A DNA stretch of 64,000 nucleotides from Ceriagrion tenellum (lineage: Eukaryota; Arthropoda; Insecta; Odonata; Coenagrionidae): positions 113,496,430 through 113,560,429 of the forward strand of contig OY720634.1 in assembly GCA_963169105.1 (NCBI GenBank), in the 5' to 3' direction. Of this stretch, positions 12,440 through 24,189 are shown in pieces. Every line of letters starts with the position of its first letter. The first letter of the stretch is position 1. The translations under genes and the position numbers were made by a program. The notes beneath the pieces are model-generated. The model made no database searches and was not told the origin of the DNA. It worked only from the letters and a program-made list of their open reading frames with translations.

Positions 12440-12780
12440 TGGCGAGGAACAGTTTCATTTCAGGAAAGGGATGGGAACGCTTGACGCTGTAGACGTAATG
12501 AGATAGTTGATAATTAGAAATGTGCGTAGATTAAGAAAGATGGCCAAATTTCTATGATTCAATCACTGACATTAGGATTTGACCAAAGGGATCGCCGTCC
12601 CATTAGAAACCTTTACATGGCTCGAAGAGCACAAGTGAATTTGGCGGAAGCGATATTTGGCAGAGGGGTATCACACTGTGTGTATACTATCACACGATCA
12701 CCCATTATCTCCAGCGTTTCTATAAGTTATTCCACTAATATGCGGAAGAAGTGATTAGGGATGCTTGGAAGAAGGTTGAA
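12440..12780 (+). pseudogene. LINE reverse transcriptase palm fragment
   Basis: The plus strand encodes EEQFHFRKGMGTLDAVDVMR at 12447-12506. It corresponds to the conserved QxGFRxGxGTxDAxxxLR block at the start of the RTE-type reverse-transcriptase palm. It continues in shifted frames to about 12770. Stop codons and shifts show it is dead. Further diverged LINE sequence may extend to about 13100. Confidence 0.55.
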
Positions 12781-14060
12781 GTAGGACAATGTAGGGGAGA
12801 AATTGATTAAATACGTCAGAATTAGATGTGACCCAGCGGTAGGCGGCGTGTGGGCCAAGGGTCTGCAGCTGATGCTGAACGCATTAAAAGAGGTATGGAA
12901 TGAAGATAAACCACTAAAAAACGAGAAAAATCCTGTTCGTAAGAAGTGGGGTGGAGGCTAAAGAGTAATGCGGGTGAAGCTGAATTAGAGCTTGTGAAGT
13001 AATTCATGCGTCTACGTAAAATTTTAAAGGATAATTTGTAAAGTGCAAATGTGAAAAAACTTGTTGGCTCTCCCTTGTGGAATGACGTCAAGGAAAGGAG
13101 AACACAAAAGAGAGGAAGGATAAAGAATCGTAGATTTGTTCAAGTGGTCCACACCTCAGTCCTTCGGTACCCCTTCTCACTAATTAATACTCAGTTCGCC
13201 CTCGGTGACCTCCAACTCCCCTTTGACGAGTCCCATCAAGTTTCGCTGTGCCTACGATAAGGACCTAAAGGGATGAGTAGAAAATAGCCATTTACGAAAA
13301 GATGGGAATTCCTGATAGTTGTTCGTAAAATTAAAGCCTTAAGAAAAGATTAAAGAGAATGTTTGTGAGATAAGTCGTATTTTTCCGAAACTCGACCGAA
13401 ATAGCGAGAGAGCGTAGATAATAGGCTTCCGAAATCTTAGGAGAAAGATGGAGAGGCTAATCTGGGCACGGAGGAAAGCAAACGAAGAGGCGTTGAATAT
13501 GGGGAAGGAGGAAAGGAAGTTGGTGAGGAAATTGGGAATTTTGTGGTTCTATCGAAAAATCGCGATCATTTAAGTTAAAAAGAGCATTTAATAACGTTTT
13601 TGGAGAGTATCGAAATTTTTTTGATACTCAGACTTTTTCGAAGAAAACGGACTATTTTTTGTAAATTTTTATTTTAATCGCTTTTTTAGCCTATAATTGC
13701 CACCAGTTTATAACATAACCATCTAATTCTGGATGTGCATTTGAGGAAGGGGACTGATAAATCATAAACACTTTTGTTCATCTTGGTGTTATCAACTCCT
13801 CTGTTTTCCATCCGGCACTCTACGATATCCTAGTGATCCCCGATAAAGAGTCCAGTGCTCCCCAAATATTTATGTACATATTTGTCTTACAATTTGTGAG
13901 GAATAATCGAGGACTGCTCTGGAGTAAATAATAACTAATTACTACCGGGGGATAAAGTAAATATTCCTTATGGCGCTCCACGATGATCCATGGTCACTGG
14001 TCTCATAAATCAACTAGTTTGATTGAACCCAGACGTTTTGTGGAAAAGACGATCGCTGTG
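12781..14060. other. Non-coding stretch
   Basis: There may be eroded LINE sequence up to about 13100. The rest is AT-rich with a short hairpin near 13608-13632 (GAGTATC pairing with GATACTC). No gene or RNA is supported. Confidence 0.4.
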
Positions 14061-15993
14061 TGAGTCAATTCTGATTCTTATCAGCGGTCACTATCTTCAT
14101 GTAGCGACGATATTAGTCACTGTCGCAATGGATTTGATTACGGTTCCAGGGTGTTAATTCTGATTCTTCTGTCACTAGGAGGTAGCTACTACTAGCGTTT
14201 GCGAACGCATAGAACCAACGCTATTCCCGTACCTATCAAGCTAGCGGTCGCTAAGGATCGGGCAACTTCAGTAACTAGCGAATGATTCCACTATAGGGTG
14301 ATGTAATATCTAAAAATCAACATAACGACAGGGAACAAAACTGGGGGAAAATTAGCTAGCAACAGTGAACTAAAGAAGCAATATCAATTCAATAACAAAC
14401 AGTTACTACCCGTATATGAACGATGTAAATTTATCTTTTACAGGAAAATGGTTATTACACACGATATCTGCAATTCTTCATTTTCATTTTATCTAGATAA
14501 ATAGCCACTGTTTACGACTCTAAAAGTAAAAGTCGGCAATTAGTCGAGTGTCAAACGAAAGGTTAAGTAAATGTGCCAATTGAAGTAATTTTGTGAAGAT
14601 ACTTTGAAGCCATCAAGGTGAATGCTTATAGTCAGTGTATGTCGCATCAAAAGAAGAAGGTGCATGTTAAAGATCTGTAAACTAAATCAAGTATTAATTA
14701 AGTGTTTGACATTGACATTACCTTGGTTTAGCGTTGATGTAGAAGATATGTATGAAGTGGACGTTAAATGAACCTCGAGAATTTTGCATGCATGAAAGCG
14801 TCTGAATAAATACCTAAGTCGTAAACATTTTATGCATCTACATTTACAGATGATTCTCTATTGATACAGACTGTTAAGTGGAAGTAAGCAGTATTACGTA
14901 TTCAATTAAAAATGGCATAGACATGTGCGTACCAAAGAAGCTGACCTCTGATATTATTCATTGCCGTAAATTTTTAATGTATGCCAAATATAGCCGTCGA
15001 GCTCGTAGTTGTACGATTTTTATTTCTGGTGATGTTCATACCATTTTGAATAATCCAAAACGCATTAATTGAACTTTTTTGATGGTTATGATATCCGCTG
15101 TATAACTCGTTCACCTCAATGTGATCTAAAGGTTCAAAGCAAGAACACTATGCAGTGCTCTTGGTTCAAAGGTTGCTCATCCACGAAACGAAAAAAGAGG
15201 AGAGAACGGCGATACCCGTTGCAATTCCATTATGAACTCCTTAATGGATTTAACACTTTAACTCTTATGGAACGTTTTTTTTCACACTCAGAAAGCTCGC
15301 ATTTAACTATCGAAAATTTCGAAAAATTCTTTAAATACATTTTATGAGTCCACTGGGTAAACTAAAACCGATGTCAATTTTTTCCCATACGCATGACAAA
15401 TTGTTTTTTACATAATAATTTATTTTTGAGATAAAGCAACACAATTTTTTCATATGACGAAGCTTAGCCTCACGATTTTTGAAACGAGCCAATACATATA
15501 TCTGCACCTTAAGCTTTTAAGGCAAATTGTGGTAACCTATTCATCGACACCATTAGCTACTGCGGCTCGAAGATCGTTAAAATATTTTTTATACCCTCTA
15601 TTAAGTTTTTCTCCATGATTCTAGCTCATTTTATTTCATTTTTAATGACAATTACCTTTTATCTTCATTGCATTTAAGATAGTTACGCTACTTCTTGATA
15701 TTAAAATATTCAGTGATAGTAGTTACCTCGTAGCACATCTACTCAATTTCTAACCATGCTAAATTTTTGCTAGCATCATCATCTCCACGATTCCAAGTAG
15801 GCAATTCATTTACATAGAGTATTATAGAAACTTAAGTAAACTATAAACTAATGCAATTAAATTACCCTACCTGCATGCCACGAAGTCAAAGTTTCGATTT
15901 TTGGTCTATAAAATCCGAAATGTCTTCGTTTCACACTCAAATAGTCCATGCGTGTGTCTGAGCGTATCACTGAAATCAGCGATGCAATATATT

Positions 15994-16156
15994 GCACTAG
16001 TATCAACCATTTTCGGGTATACTGCTGCGTGGTGAACTTTAACGGCTCAACGTTTCGTTCCTCCCGCTGGAAACGTCGTCAGGAGACCCACCACACAGCA
16101 GTATACCCGAAAATGGTTGATACTAGTGCATCTAATCGCTGCGAAAGTCTAAAAAC
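15994..16156 (+). mobile_element. Snapback retroelement-like hairpin with shared 3' tail (copy at 16 kb)
   Basis: Arms 15994-16032 and 16091-16129 are inverted repeats identical at 38 of 39 positions. The loop side holds an inner CGTTTC/GAAACG pair. On the minus strand the loop region reads CCTGACGA, a short hairpin, then GGAACGAAACG, resembling a hammerhead ribozyme core. Right of the arm, CGCTGCGAAAGTCTAAAAAC matches in layout the tail of the 44.2 kb hairpin. It appears to be a Penelope-like or hammerhead-bearing retroelement end copied back on itself. The family assignment is inference. Confidence 0.6.
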
Positions 16157-16172
16157 AAATATACAAAATATT

Positions 16173-16218
16173 GTCGCCAAGACGTAGCTATAGCTACGAG
16201 TAGCTACGTGTTGGCGAC
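16173..16218. repeat. Short palindrome
   Basis: The 18-bp arms 16173-16190 and 16201-16218 match at 17 of 18 positions around a 10-bp spacer. The arms contain GTCGCCAA and ACGTAGCTA. It lies inside the foldback element, just after the snapback hairpin. Confidence 0.8.
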
Positions 16219-16393
16219 GAATAAATAAGCCGGAAGAATAGTTTGTTATTATTTGGTAGCAAAGACCAATTAGCGACCACTATTCTTGCATATAATCGCT
16301 AACCCGAAGCCGTAATCAAATCAATTGCGATAGTCACCATATTATCGCCACCACATAAAGATAGCGACCATTAATAAGTAACAGAATTGACAC

Positions 16394-17275
16394 CCAGGCA
16401 ACCAGAAATCATTACATCACTACAGTGTTACCATCACTACTATCTTCCTTCAGGATGAGCATAATATAAAACATCACTCTCAATCCTAAGAATATGGAAT
16501 CCATAATGGAAACGAGGAAAACCGAAAAACCAATTAAAAAGAGTTGAAAATAAGTACCATGCGTTGAAAACTACAAGTAAGATCGACAGTAAGATCGGCA
16601 TCAAGTTCACCAGGTTCAGATCACAAGGATGTTTATGATTATGATGAATGAATCAAAAGCAGCATAACTTCAGCGAACGTCAATCTCTCCAGAGGTAAAT
16701 CATAATGCGACTTTCTCAACATAAACCATTCGCCTAAACTGAAATTTACGACTATCGTAGAACCGTTTTCCTATTGTGATTTTCGTATGCTCGTGTATGT
16801 ACCTTCGCATCAGGTAAAGGCTGTTATGCTCTGAAATCATTCCGAAGATTGGCTTGCTACAACTCTCATCTGTCCTCTTCTGTCAACAAACCGTTTTATT
16901 CCTTCATGAGTCTTCATTTCAACTTACCTCGATAATTTGACTGATTTAGGTACTCATTCCTGGGACAACTTCTTCCTATTCGATTCTCTTTACAGTTTTT
17001 TTAAGGAGGCTGTTACGGCACAGGATATAGCCAATAATTTGTCACTTCTACTGGCAGAGAATTCATACGAATTTTTTCTCTCCAAATCTCCGCTGGACTC
17101 CTTTCACGATTTTTCCGTTCATTATATCCTCATCATTTTTCAATAGCACCACTGAAATGAAAAACTTTAATAATGGGCAATGGTGAATCATGACACTCAG
17201 TTTTCTGTCCTCTGATCACCGCACGACGAATCATAAGGAGCAAGAAGAGAAGTAGGTCGAGTCGCCAATTGAGCA
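16394..17275. other. Stretch between the two foldback elements
   Basis: This AT-rich DNA has only short frames and no recognised domain. No repeat shared with other parts of the window was found. Confidence 0.4.
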
Positions 17276-18728
17276 ATAATGGCTCGCCCTGGCGGTTTTG
17301 CGGTGAGTGGGAATGGGTAATAGAGCATTTGCCGAGCGTTTCCCGAGCGTTCCGGCGATTTACGAGCGTTAGTTGAGCACTGCAAATACCTTGTGGGCGC
17401 TTTCTCAAGAAAACACCTTCTAAACGCTTTTATAATGCTCTACTAGGCGTACCTCCGGCATTTACAAGCGCTCGCCAAAGGCTTGCAAGCAAGCTCTCAA
17501 TAAACGCCCAACAGAAGCCTTGGGATGTTTTCCTTGGCGTTTGCTTGAGCGTTTGTAATACTGACTACGAATGCTTAGCGGCGTTGTTACACCGATAATG
17601 AATTCTCATTGAATGCTTTTCGCGAAAGATTTTCCAAACGCATAGGGAATCCCCTACTGGGCGTTTCTGCGGCATTCACGAGCTCTCTACAGAAGTTAAT
17701 TTTTACACGTGCACGTTGAACGTGTAGTAAACCCTCGAACGGCTTGGTCACGTAAGATGCTATAGCTCATCTCGGTAAGTAGCAGTTGCCACGATCGCTC
17801 ATGGCGGTATAGGTTCAGATCGGTAAGTAGTAGCCGCGATCGAGACTAAGTTTTAACTCACGCGCCATCATCTATTGCTAGTTTCTATACCGTCGAAGTA
17901 AGTTTTGTGCCACGACTATTTTGCAAATATCACTAACAGATGTCAGAGTGAATGTGCAGCATACCATTCTCTCCTCGGTAGGACATAGTTCCCCCAATCA
18001 AAACAAGGTTGTGATTTACGCCTCATCATCATTCGCTATATTGTATCAATGGTATCAATCTACATCGACGAAATAGAAATCGAGCCAACTCGAGGTTGTG
18101 TGTGCACGGGGTGATTCGCGGAAACGGAGTAGTATATGACAACGAAGCGTGTTTCTTACTTTGTTTCGATTATAGCAATCTGTGTATTATAATCTTTGGT
18201 AGCAACTGTGGCGTACCGAGGAGATCGATCGTGCCCGGAAAATCATGTCACTACAGTATTGTTTCTCGACAGTTATCCATCATCCGAAACATATTTGGCG
18301 TCACGTGGACGCGGCCAAAACATTTGGGGCTGTCCCCAATGAGGGACCAAACTCTTATCGGTAGGGCAGACAACGACTAGCGTCGGTGAAACGCCCACAA
18401 AACGCTATATGAATCCCTACCACCCGGTCCCACCAAGCGTTTTCATTTCTCAACGAACGCCTATGAACCTCTGTAAAAGCCATTTTCGAGAACACTCAAC
18501 AACGCCTGAAAAAACCTCACCAAGACAATAAGCGTTCACGGAGCGCCCAGGAAACGCCTAAGAATCTTTAAGAAACGCTTACAAAATGCCTTAAGCGTTT
18601 ACAATTGTGTTTATTGAACGCTTACTTGAGCAATGGCTCAGGATTTACGACGTCTTATTGAAGCTTAAAAAAATGCTTAAACAATGTCGAACGACCTCTC
18701 AAAAACCGCCAAGGCGAGTGTTCATTAT
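17276..18728. mobile_element. Foldback element with long inverted ends made of GCGTTT-like subrepeats
   Basis: The left end (17276, ATAATGGCTCGCCCTGGCGG) matches the reverse complement of the right end (18728, ATAATGAACACTCGCCTTGG). Across about 17330-17600 the plus strand is rich in GAGCGTTT/GGCGTTT-type motifs. Across about 18390-18700 the reverse motifs AAACGC/AACGCC dominate at similar spacing. Each arm is therefore about 400 bp of degenerate short repeats. The 700-bp centre has a 94-codon frame at 18096-18380 without recognised domain, and two diverged copies of a CGGTAAGTAG-containing unit at 17768-17845. No transposase is visible. Ends and size are approximate. Confidence 0.65.
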
Positions 18729-20075
18729 CGCATGAATGAGCATCTCTCGCGTGACCTAACTGTCGAATGACCGCATGGCCGGCTTGTCGAGTATCGATAT
18801 AAACAGCACGATGCTTTTGCCCAAGGGCTTAAAAAGTTTCCTTCGAACTTTCTACAATCGCTTTATCAGTTTGGTCGTTGATAACGCCAGTTTACCTACT
18901 AATTTAATTACTCTCGCTCAAGGTTTGTCAACAAAATTGTTCAAACGTACTGGCGAAGTGAGAAAATAAAATTAGAGCGTTGGATAAGAAGAGCGTGGCA
19001 GCTGAGAATGGCACGTCAATTATTATCTCCCTCTTCTCGCGAAGAATTAGATAATTTTAGATAATCTTCAGTGGCGAGGAGCTCGGTCGCACAGAGAGGT
19101 ATTTTCATCATTAGCAGAAGCATTCGGCCATATTGTAACGGGTCAGCTTGGGGGCAGGGTAGGTTATTATTTAGTCAGTAACCCTTTGAGTGCGGCATGA
19201 CGTGATATCACGTCCTGGTGCACTCAAAGGGTTAAGGGGAGGCTAACGCCAGAGTAGTTCATTTGAACCATTAGTGACTGGTGGATAGGGTGGATATAGT
19301 AGGGATTAAGGGGAATTTAGGAAGGATGGAGAGAAATCATAAATTATCGCGATGTCAGCATCAACCTACTCCTGACGAAACGTCGAGTCCGCGGTTTACC
19401 GTCCCATTCGGCGGACTAAATTTGACGTGTTCTCCGGCCTCCAGAAAGGTAAATCAGGACTAAAGACACTTCTCCAACTCGATTCCCGTAGTTATTAAAG
19501 GGGTGCTTATAGGAAGGTGGAAGTAGAGGAAATCTCGGGGACGCTTTCTGATTCTTAGCAGAAGGTAGAGATTAGAAAGAGGTTAGAGTTAAGGCTTATG
19601 GCATCCCAAACGAGGGTCCGGGTTTACATTCCGTTGAAAGAGAAAATAATTCAGTGAAATTCCATCTCTTTTTGGATACCATATCATGAGCATTTCTAGT
19701 TAATAATTGAAACTCCTAATTACTTCAATCTAGAATTAATACATGCCCAAAAAGATGACCTTTCCACCCTGAGAAATTTGGATATGCAAGAAAAGTGGAT
19801 TTCAACCGTCCTACGACATATGCCTTCCATTATCTCCATCCTAATGCCATCATATCTCTCACCTATTGATGGTGTCTGAAATTCCTTCTCTTCCTCTACC
19901 TCTTTCTTTCTTGCTATACTTTCTCCAGGAGCAAGTTTGCTCAGTGGAAAAGCGCTTAATATTATTTGAAAGGAAAGTGTCTAGATGGCTTGAAGATCCA
20001 TCCTGGGGTAAAATTACTATGACACCCTGTAAAAATGCCCGGACTAGGTGAGTGGCTGCTGATCGGTATTTATTT
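18729..20075. other. Non-coding stretch
   Basis: This interval holds the small palindrome at 19179-19235. Short frames such as 18775-18969 and 19281-19463 show no recognised domains. No other feature is supported. Confidence 0.4.
19179..19235. repeat. Small palindromic element
   Basis: The ends AACCCTTTGAGTGC and GCACTCAAAGGGTT are exact inverted repeats. The middle contains its own palindrome, ACGTGATATCACGT. At 57 bp it could be a very short MITE or a solo hairpin. Confidence 0.7.
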
Positions 20076-20081
20076 CATTTT

Positions 20082-20137
20082 TAATAATAATTTAATAATA
20101 TTTTATATTAATATATATATATATTTTATATATAATA

Positions 20138-20192
<55 letters not shown>

Positions 20193-20225
20193 CATAATAA
20201 TATTTTATATAATAATATACATAGT
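20082..20225. repeat. AT microsatellite
   Basis: This run of TA dinucleotides is interspersed with ATTTTATAT and TAATAAT segments. The isoleucine/tyrosine-rich open frame through it is an artefact of the repeat. Confidence 0.95.
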
Positions 20226-20760
20226 TAGCTGATAAAAATCCTAAAGGATGGGAAGGAACCTTCCATAATGAGTAAGAGTGGATTCCACTAGTGTTGGTAC
20301 TGTAACACTCATCACTCTGAAGTCATGTTAAAAAACATCTTGTTTCCTAAATGGTGATAATGGTGATTTGTAAAACAATAGGAAACCAATGCATTCAAAT
20401 GCTGAGAAGCAGCTACTCACCACTTCTTTTCCTTTACTTTGGTTTATAATAAATGATTAACAATGAATGAAAAATTAATTAATAATGAAATCTTCTCAAC
20501 CAAAATATTCTGAAGATGAACTGTACCCTCATTAAAAATTATGAGCAATGATTTCTAGAGAGTGCACCAGTCAATTGTAATTAATAACAAAAAGGGTTGG
20601 AATCTGAAATGTTAGATTATTCAGAGGCTGATAACAATTGTAAAAATTAAAAATAGTAATGTAGAGAATGGACCAGGATGCTTTAGGTGAGGAATACATA
20701 GATGTGGGTATTATATATCGGAAAAGTAGTAGTATGGAAGTGAAGAGTCATCTTCAATGG
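20226..20760. other. Non-coding stretch
   Basis: This AT-rich sequence follows the microsatellite. No gene or repeat was recognised. Confidence 0.4.
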
Positions 20761-20872
20761 GATGAAATTTGCCATGAAAAATCACTAAGCTTAACCAGAA
20801 TTCCAACCTGGAGCTTCCATTTGCCCATGAGGTGTATTAGCCAGTTACACAACCAAGCCATCTTAATTAAGG
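20761..20872 (-). repeat. tRNA-derived SINE copy (GTGGAATTTCATC-tail family)
   Basis: The minus strand has an A-box-like GATGGCTTGGTTGTGTAAC and a mutated B-box, GGTTGGAATTC. It then has an A/T-rich tail ending CATGGCAAATTTCATC. The layout matches the elements at 22698-22881, 40937-41005 and 55155-55243, which defines a dispersed SINE family in this window. Confidence 0.55.
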
Positions 20873-22697
20873 GCAAATGTTGGTTGGGGTTAATGTGGAC
20901 TAGATATTCTTGTCTCAGTTCACATCGTGTGATCATGCTCATTAAGCCACTGACATGGAGGATTTATAAAATAATAAATTTAGGAAATATTATCTTAAAT
21001 ATAGTGTAAGGATAAATATGAGTATGATTAGAGGAGAAATTAAATCTAAGGGCACTGGTATGGCACATGTGTAATTGCCTGAATCAGATTGCAAAGGTGA
21101 TGACGTAGTAGAAATCCATTTTGGAACAGGATATGAAGTTTTAACTGGAATGAAAGTATGGGAATGCATGGAGTCTGAAATGTGGTACCTACTTGGAGAA
21201 GGACAACAAGATTACACTGTAGGGGAGTATGCTTTGAGTAAATGGAATGGTAATGGAGGGATAAGGAGCTAATGGAATGATAAGGAAGAGACTGATTTAG
21301 TTCAGTCCCCAAAATTACCCATTGATTATGTAGCCTTTTTCGCCTCCACCTACCAAGAAGATACACATTGAAAATGCCAAGATGTAGAAAAAGTTTCCCC
21401 TGAGGTCACATCATTGTGAACCAGTCATTTAGAAATCTATTTAGTAAATGCAAGAGTTACCCCAGCAAATTGTGTATATCAACACAGATTACAACTTGGT
21501 CATGATGTGAAAGAGTGAGATGAAAATCTGACTTATGATTAAGCAACTATAAATCAATGTAGAATCGCTGGCTAGGGGAAATGTTGAAGTAAGCAGAGCC
21601 AAGATTGGATGAAAAAGCTATGGTAAATAGAGCTGAAGCAAGAAAAAAACAGGAAAAAGAATTAAAATCATATGGTGAGAAATCAATAATAGTATCTTTA
21701 AAGCAGTAGAAGGGAAATTAGAAAGACTTAAAAAAGAGAAACAGAAGCCATGGATTTAAAGGAAAATAGGAGATCTAGTATGTGTGAACAAAACAAAAAA
21801 CAAATTGAATACTGAAGGAAAACAGCAGAATAAAATGAATAGAAATATGAAAAGTCCTACAAAAAGAACTGCTTGGGAAGAATGCACAAAAATCCCATGC
21901 AAAGAGGATCAAGAATATTTCTCAAAGAGAAAATTTTGAGCTGCTTCCTGGACTGTTGGAAGTCACACCAAGCTGCAATGAAACTATAAACTGAAATAAA
22001 ATGTTCTTCAAAGTGAGGGGAGTGAGATATTAATGAAATATACCAGAGCAACTACCATGAGCAGACTATCTCAAATCATCTGTGACAGCTACAGAATGTC
22101 CGGGCTGCAAATGTGTATATGTACATACATACTTTTAAAGGAGCATAGTTATCCATAAGAAGAAATCACCCAAGAGAGGACAAGCCTAATTAATCTTAAA
22201 TCAAAATATGTACAAGGATTTTTCACAGTACGATGGAAGTCCATCATGGAACTAAAGATGATGAAATTGGGGGATGAAGATTACTTGGCTTGGCTAGGAA
22301 GAAAGAGGAATGAAATATTTCTTGTCTACTGGCTTGCCATATGGAAGAAGATGCAAAATCATCAATCCATGTTCATTGGCTATTGAGTGGGAGGGATCTG
22401 ATAACATAGATTGAGAGAGAATGCATATGAAGAGCTAATGATGCTGAATAAATATGTCCAGCTGTCTAGCCAAATGAGCAAAAGTAAGGGTGTATTTACA
22501 AGATACATGATTTTAACATTTGGACTGAATCTGCAATCCCCCAGGAAGGCTATTAATGTTGATATTTATGAATATATTACTAACCACTAAGTATATGATC
22601 TAACTGGAACCTCGATGTATCTCCTCATTAGATTTTAAGCTATTTGGGACTAGCCATGGAGTTCCACTTTCATGGAGTCACCCGCAATGCACAATTG
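20873..22697. other. Non-coding stretch
   Basis: This is A-rich plus-strand sequence with short frames on both strands (for example 21046-21366 minus). No conserved domain is visible. It could be old repeat material. Confidence 0.4.
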
Positions 22698-22881
22698 TGT
22701 GAAATTCCACAGAGAAAAAAATCATCCGCATTGACGGGGATTCGAACCCGGATCCCTCGATTTCCGGCCGGGAATAGGACGCATCGGTAGCTTAACAGGC
22801 TAAAGCACTCAGCCAGAAATCGAGGGATCCAGGTTTGAATCCTGGTCAAGGCGGATGATTTTTTCTCTGTGGAATTTCACA
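22698..22881 (+). repeat. tRNA-derived SINE in hairpin (snapback) form
   Basis: The right half reads as a tRNA-like head: A-box-like GGTAGCTTAACAGG near 22796, B-box GGTTTGAATCC near 22833. A tail of GGCGGATGATTTTTTCTCTG and GTGGAATTTCAC follows. The left half (22698-22767) is the reverse complement of the B-box-plus-tail part (22812-22881). The two arms are about 70 bp and flank a 44-base spacer holding the A-box. Each arm carries its own B-box. It would form one long stem if transcribed or single-stranded. Confidence 0.75.
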
Positions 22882-22911
22882 TATATCTCCTCATATCTTC
22901 TGAGTGTGAAA

Positions 22912-23078
22912 CATGGGCATAGCTAGGATTTATGTCAGGGGGGGCAGGACACCCATCTGTTACTTTAGATTCATGTTAGGGAGGGGGTAAAACATCATCC
23001 TGCCTGGCTCCGTATAGCAGATTTGGCATGAAATGTCTTATCCTGGAGTGGGCAGCTGCCCCCCTGACTATGCCCATA
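22912..23078. mobile_element. MITE-like element with ATGGGCATAG termini
   Basis: The termini ATGGGCATAGCTAGG and CCTGACTATGCCCAT are inverted repeats. The inside has G-runs (GGGGGGGCAGG) and a matching GCAGCTGCCCCCCTG near the right end. There is no coding capacity. It lies 30 bp from the tRNA-like hairpin. The superfamily is not determined. Confidence 0.55.
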
Positions 23079-23169
23079 ATGTGATAACATATATTTATGA
23101 TGATGTTTGAAATATGTAATGGTGATCAATAGTCATCCCTCCAGCAAAACTCATCAGCTTCCTTACCCC

Positions 23170-23490
23170 TGTAATATCTTATTGCAATTTACCCTTGCAA
23201 AAAGAGAACGTGAGTAGGCTGCAGGCATGTGAGATGTGGGTGTGGAGAAGGATAGAGAAGATTCTGTGAATGAATGGGGAAGTGCTTAAAATGGTGAGCA
23301 AGGAAAGGAAACTTCTAAATGAAATCCAGGATAAGAAGTGTAGGTGGCTGGAGGAAGTGATAATGGGTGATGGGTTGCTCAAGACTGTTATAGAGGGAAT
23401 GATGTTTGGCAAGTGGGGAAGGGAAGAAAGAGAATACGTTTTATGGATGGCATGAAGAAGGGTAGATTGTAAGCAGAGGCAAAAAAGGAA
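23170..23490 (+). pseudogene. RTE-like LINE C-terminal fragment
   Basis: The plus strand reads RLQACEMWVWRRIEKIL, a stop, MNGEVLKMVSKERKLLNEIQ, then RWLEEVIMGDGLLKTVIEGM and REEREYVLWM. This is the ordered C-terminal signature of RTE-type reverse transcriptases (EMWxxRR, ...VL..V.EER.LL..I, ...LL..VIEG). One in-frame stop and the missing core make it a dead fragment. Confidence 0.7.
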
Positions 23491-24185
23491 ACACTAGAGG
23501 TTGATTGAAGCCTGAAAGTGTAGACAACCAGGAGGAGTGTCTCTGACTTTCAAAACAACCTACTATTTACTGGTAGATTACTAAAAACAATCATGTACAC
23601 TCTCTACTTCTTCCTTGCTGAAATTAGAAGTTGGCATTTATACCTACATTATGACTTCATCTAATCAGCATTTATCTGTATTAGAAGTATCCTAAATCTC
23701 ACCAGCAAAAAAATGACTAGAGTTTAATCTTCTACCTAGTTTTCCATTCACTACTTAGTCTTCTCCGAGTTAAATTTTAACTCTTCCACTAACTACAAAA
23801 TGCAATAATTGCTCCAGGAGTTGCCACTATCTTTACACCTTAATGTACTTAGACCTGCAGCATCTAAACTGCTGTATGCATATTTTGTTTTGAATTTCCT
23901 AATGTTCCTGTTCTTGACATAACTTTAATATTCTAACATCCACTTCTAACAGTTGAGGTACTCTCCTCTGTCATTTTTCTTATTCATTTGTATTTGCTGC
24001 TGTTGCATTGCCAGGATTGTGTATGATGATGGCTGCACTCCCACCACAGCCTGAATGACCTTCACCTTAGTGGGCAGAGTCTTGTTGTGGCCAAGATTCA
24101 TTTTCACATTGAATCAACCCATCATTCTTGGGAAAATTAATTGCAAATGTTTCATACTTTCATTCTGAATGTTTTTTTTTTACAG
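23491..24185. other. Non-coding stretch
   Basis: This AT-rich interval separates two LINE remnants. No gene or repeat was recognised. Confidence 0.4.
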
Positions 24186-24189
24186 TCAC

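Larger units (their letters stand above)
14062..16393. mobile_element. Foldback-type element with about 85-bp diverged terminal inverted repeats
   Basis: The left end (14062-14145, starting GAGTCAATTCTG) matches the reverse complement of the right end (16308-16393) across most of its length. Both share blocks such as TGATTTGATTACGG and CTATCTT.ATGT.G. A partial direct copy of the left tip recurs at 14152-14185. TAGCGAC/GTCGCTA-like motifs recur in and near both ends. The interior (14186-15990) has only short frames and no transposase signature, so the element is non-autonomous if real. Another hairpin insertion sits inside at 15994-16156. Target-site duplications were not identified. Confidence 0.6.

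Noticed and set aside
17133..17408. Protein-coding gene on minus near the left end of the foldback element
   Set aside because: The frame runs across the repeat tip and two frames overlap. No domain is visible.
20035..20232. Open frame of alternating isoleucine and tyrosine
   Set aside because: It is a translation of the TA microsatellite.
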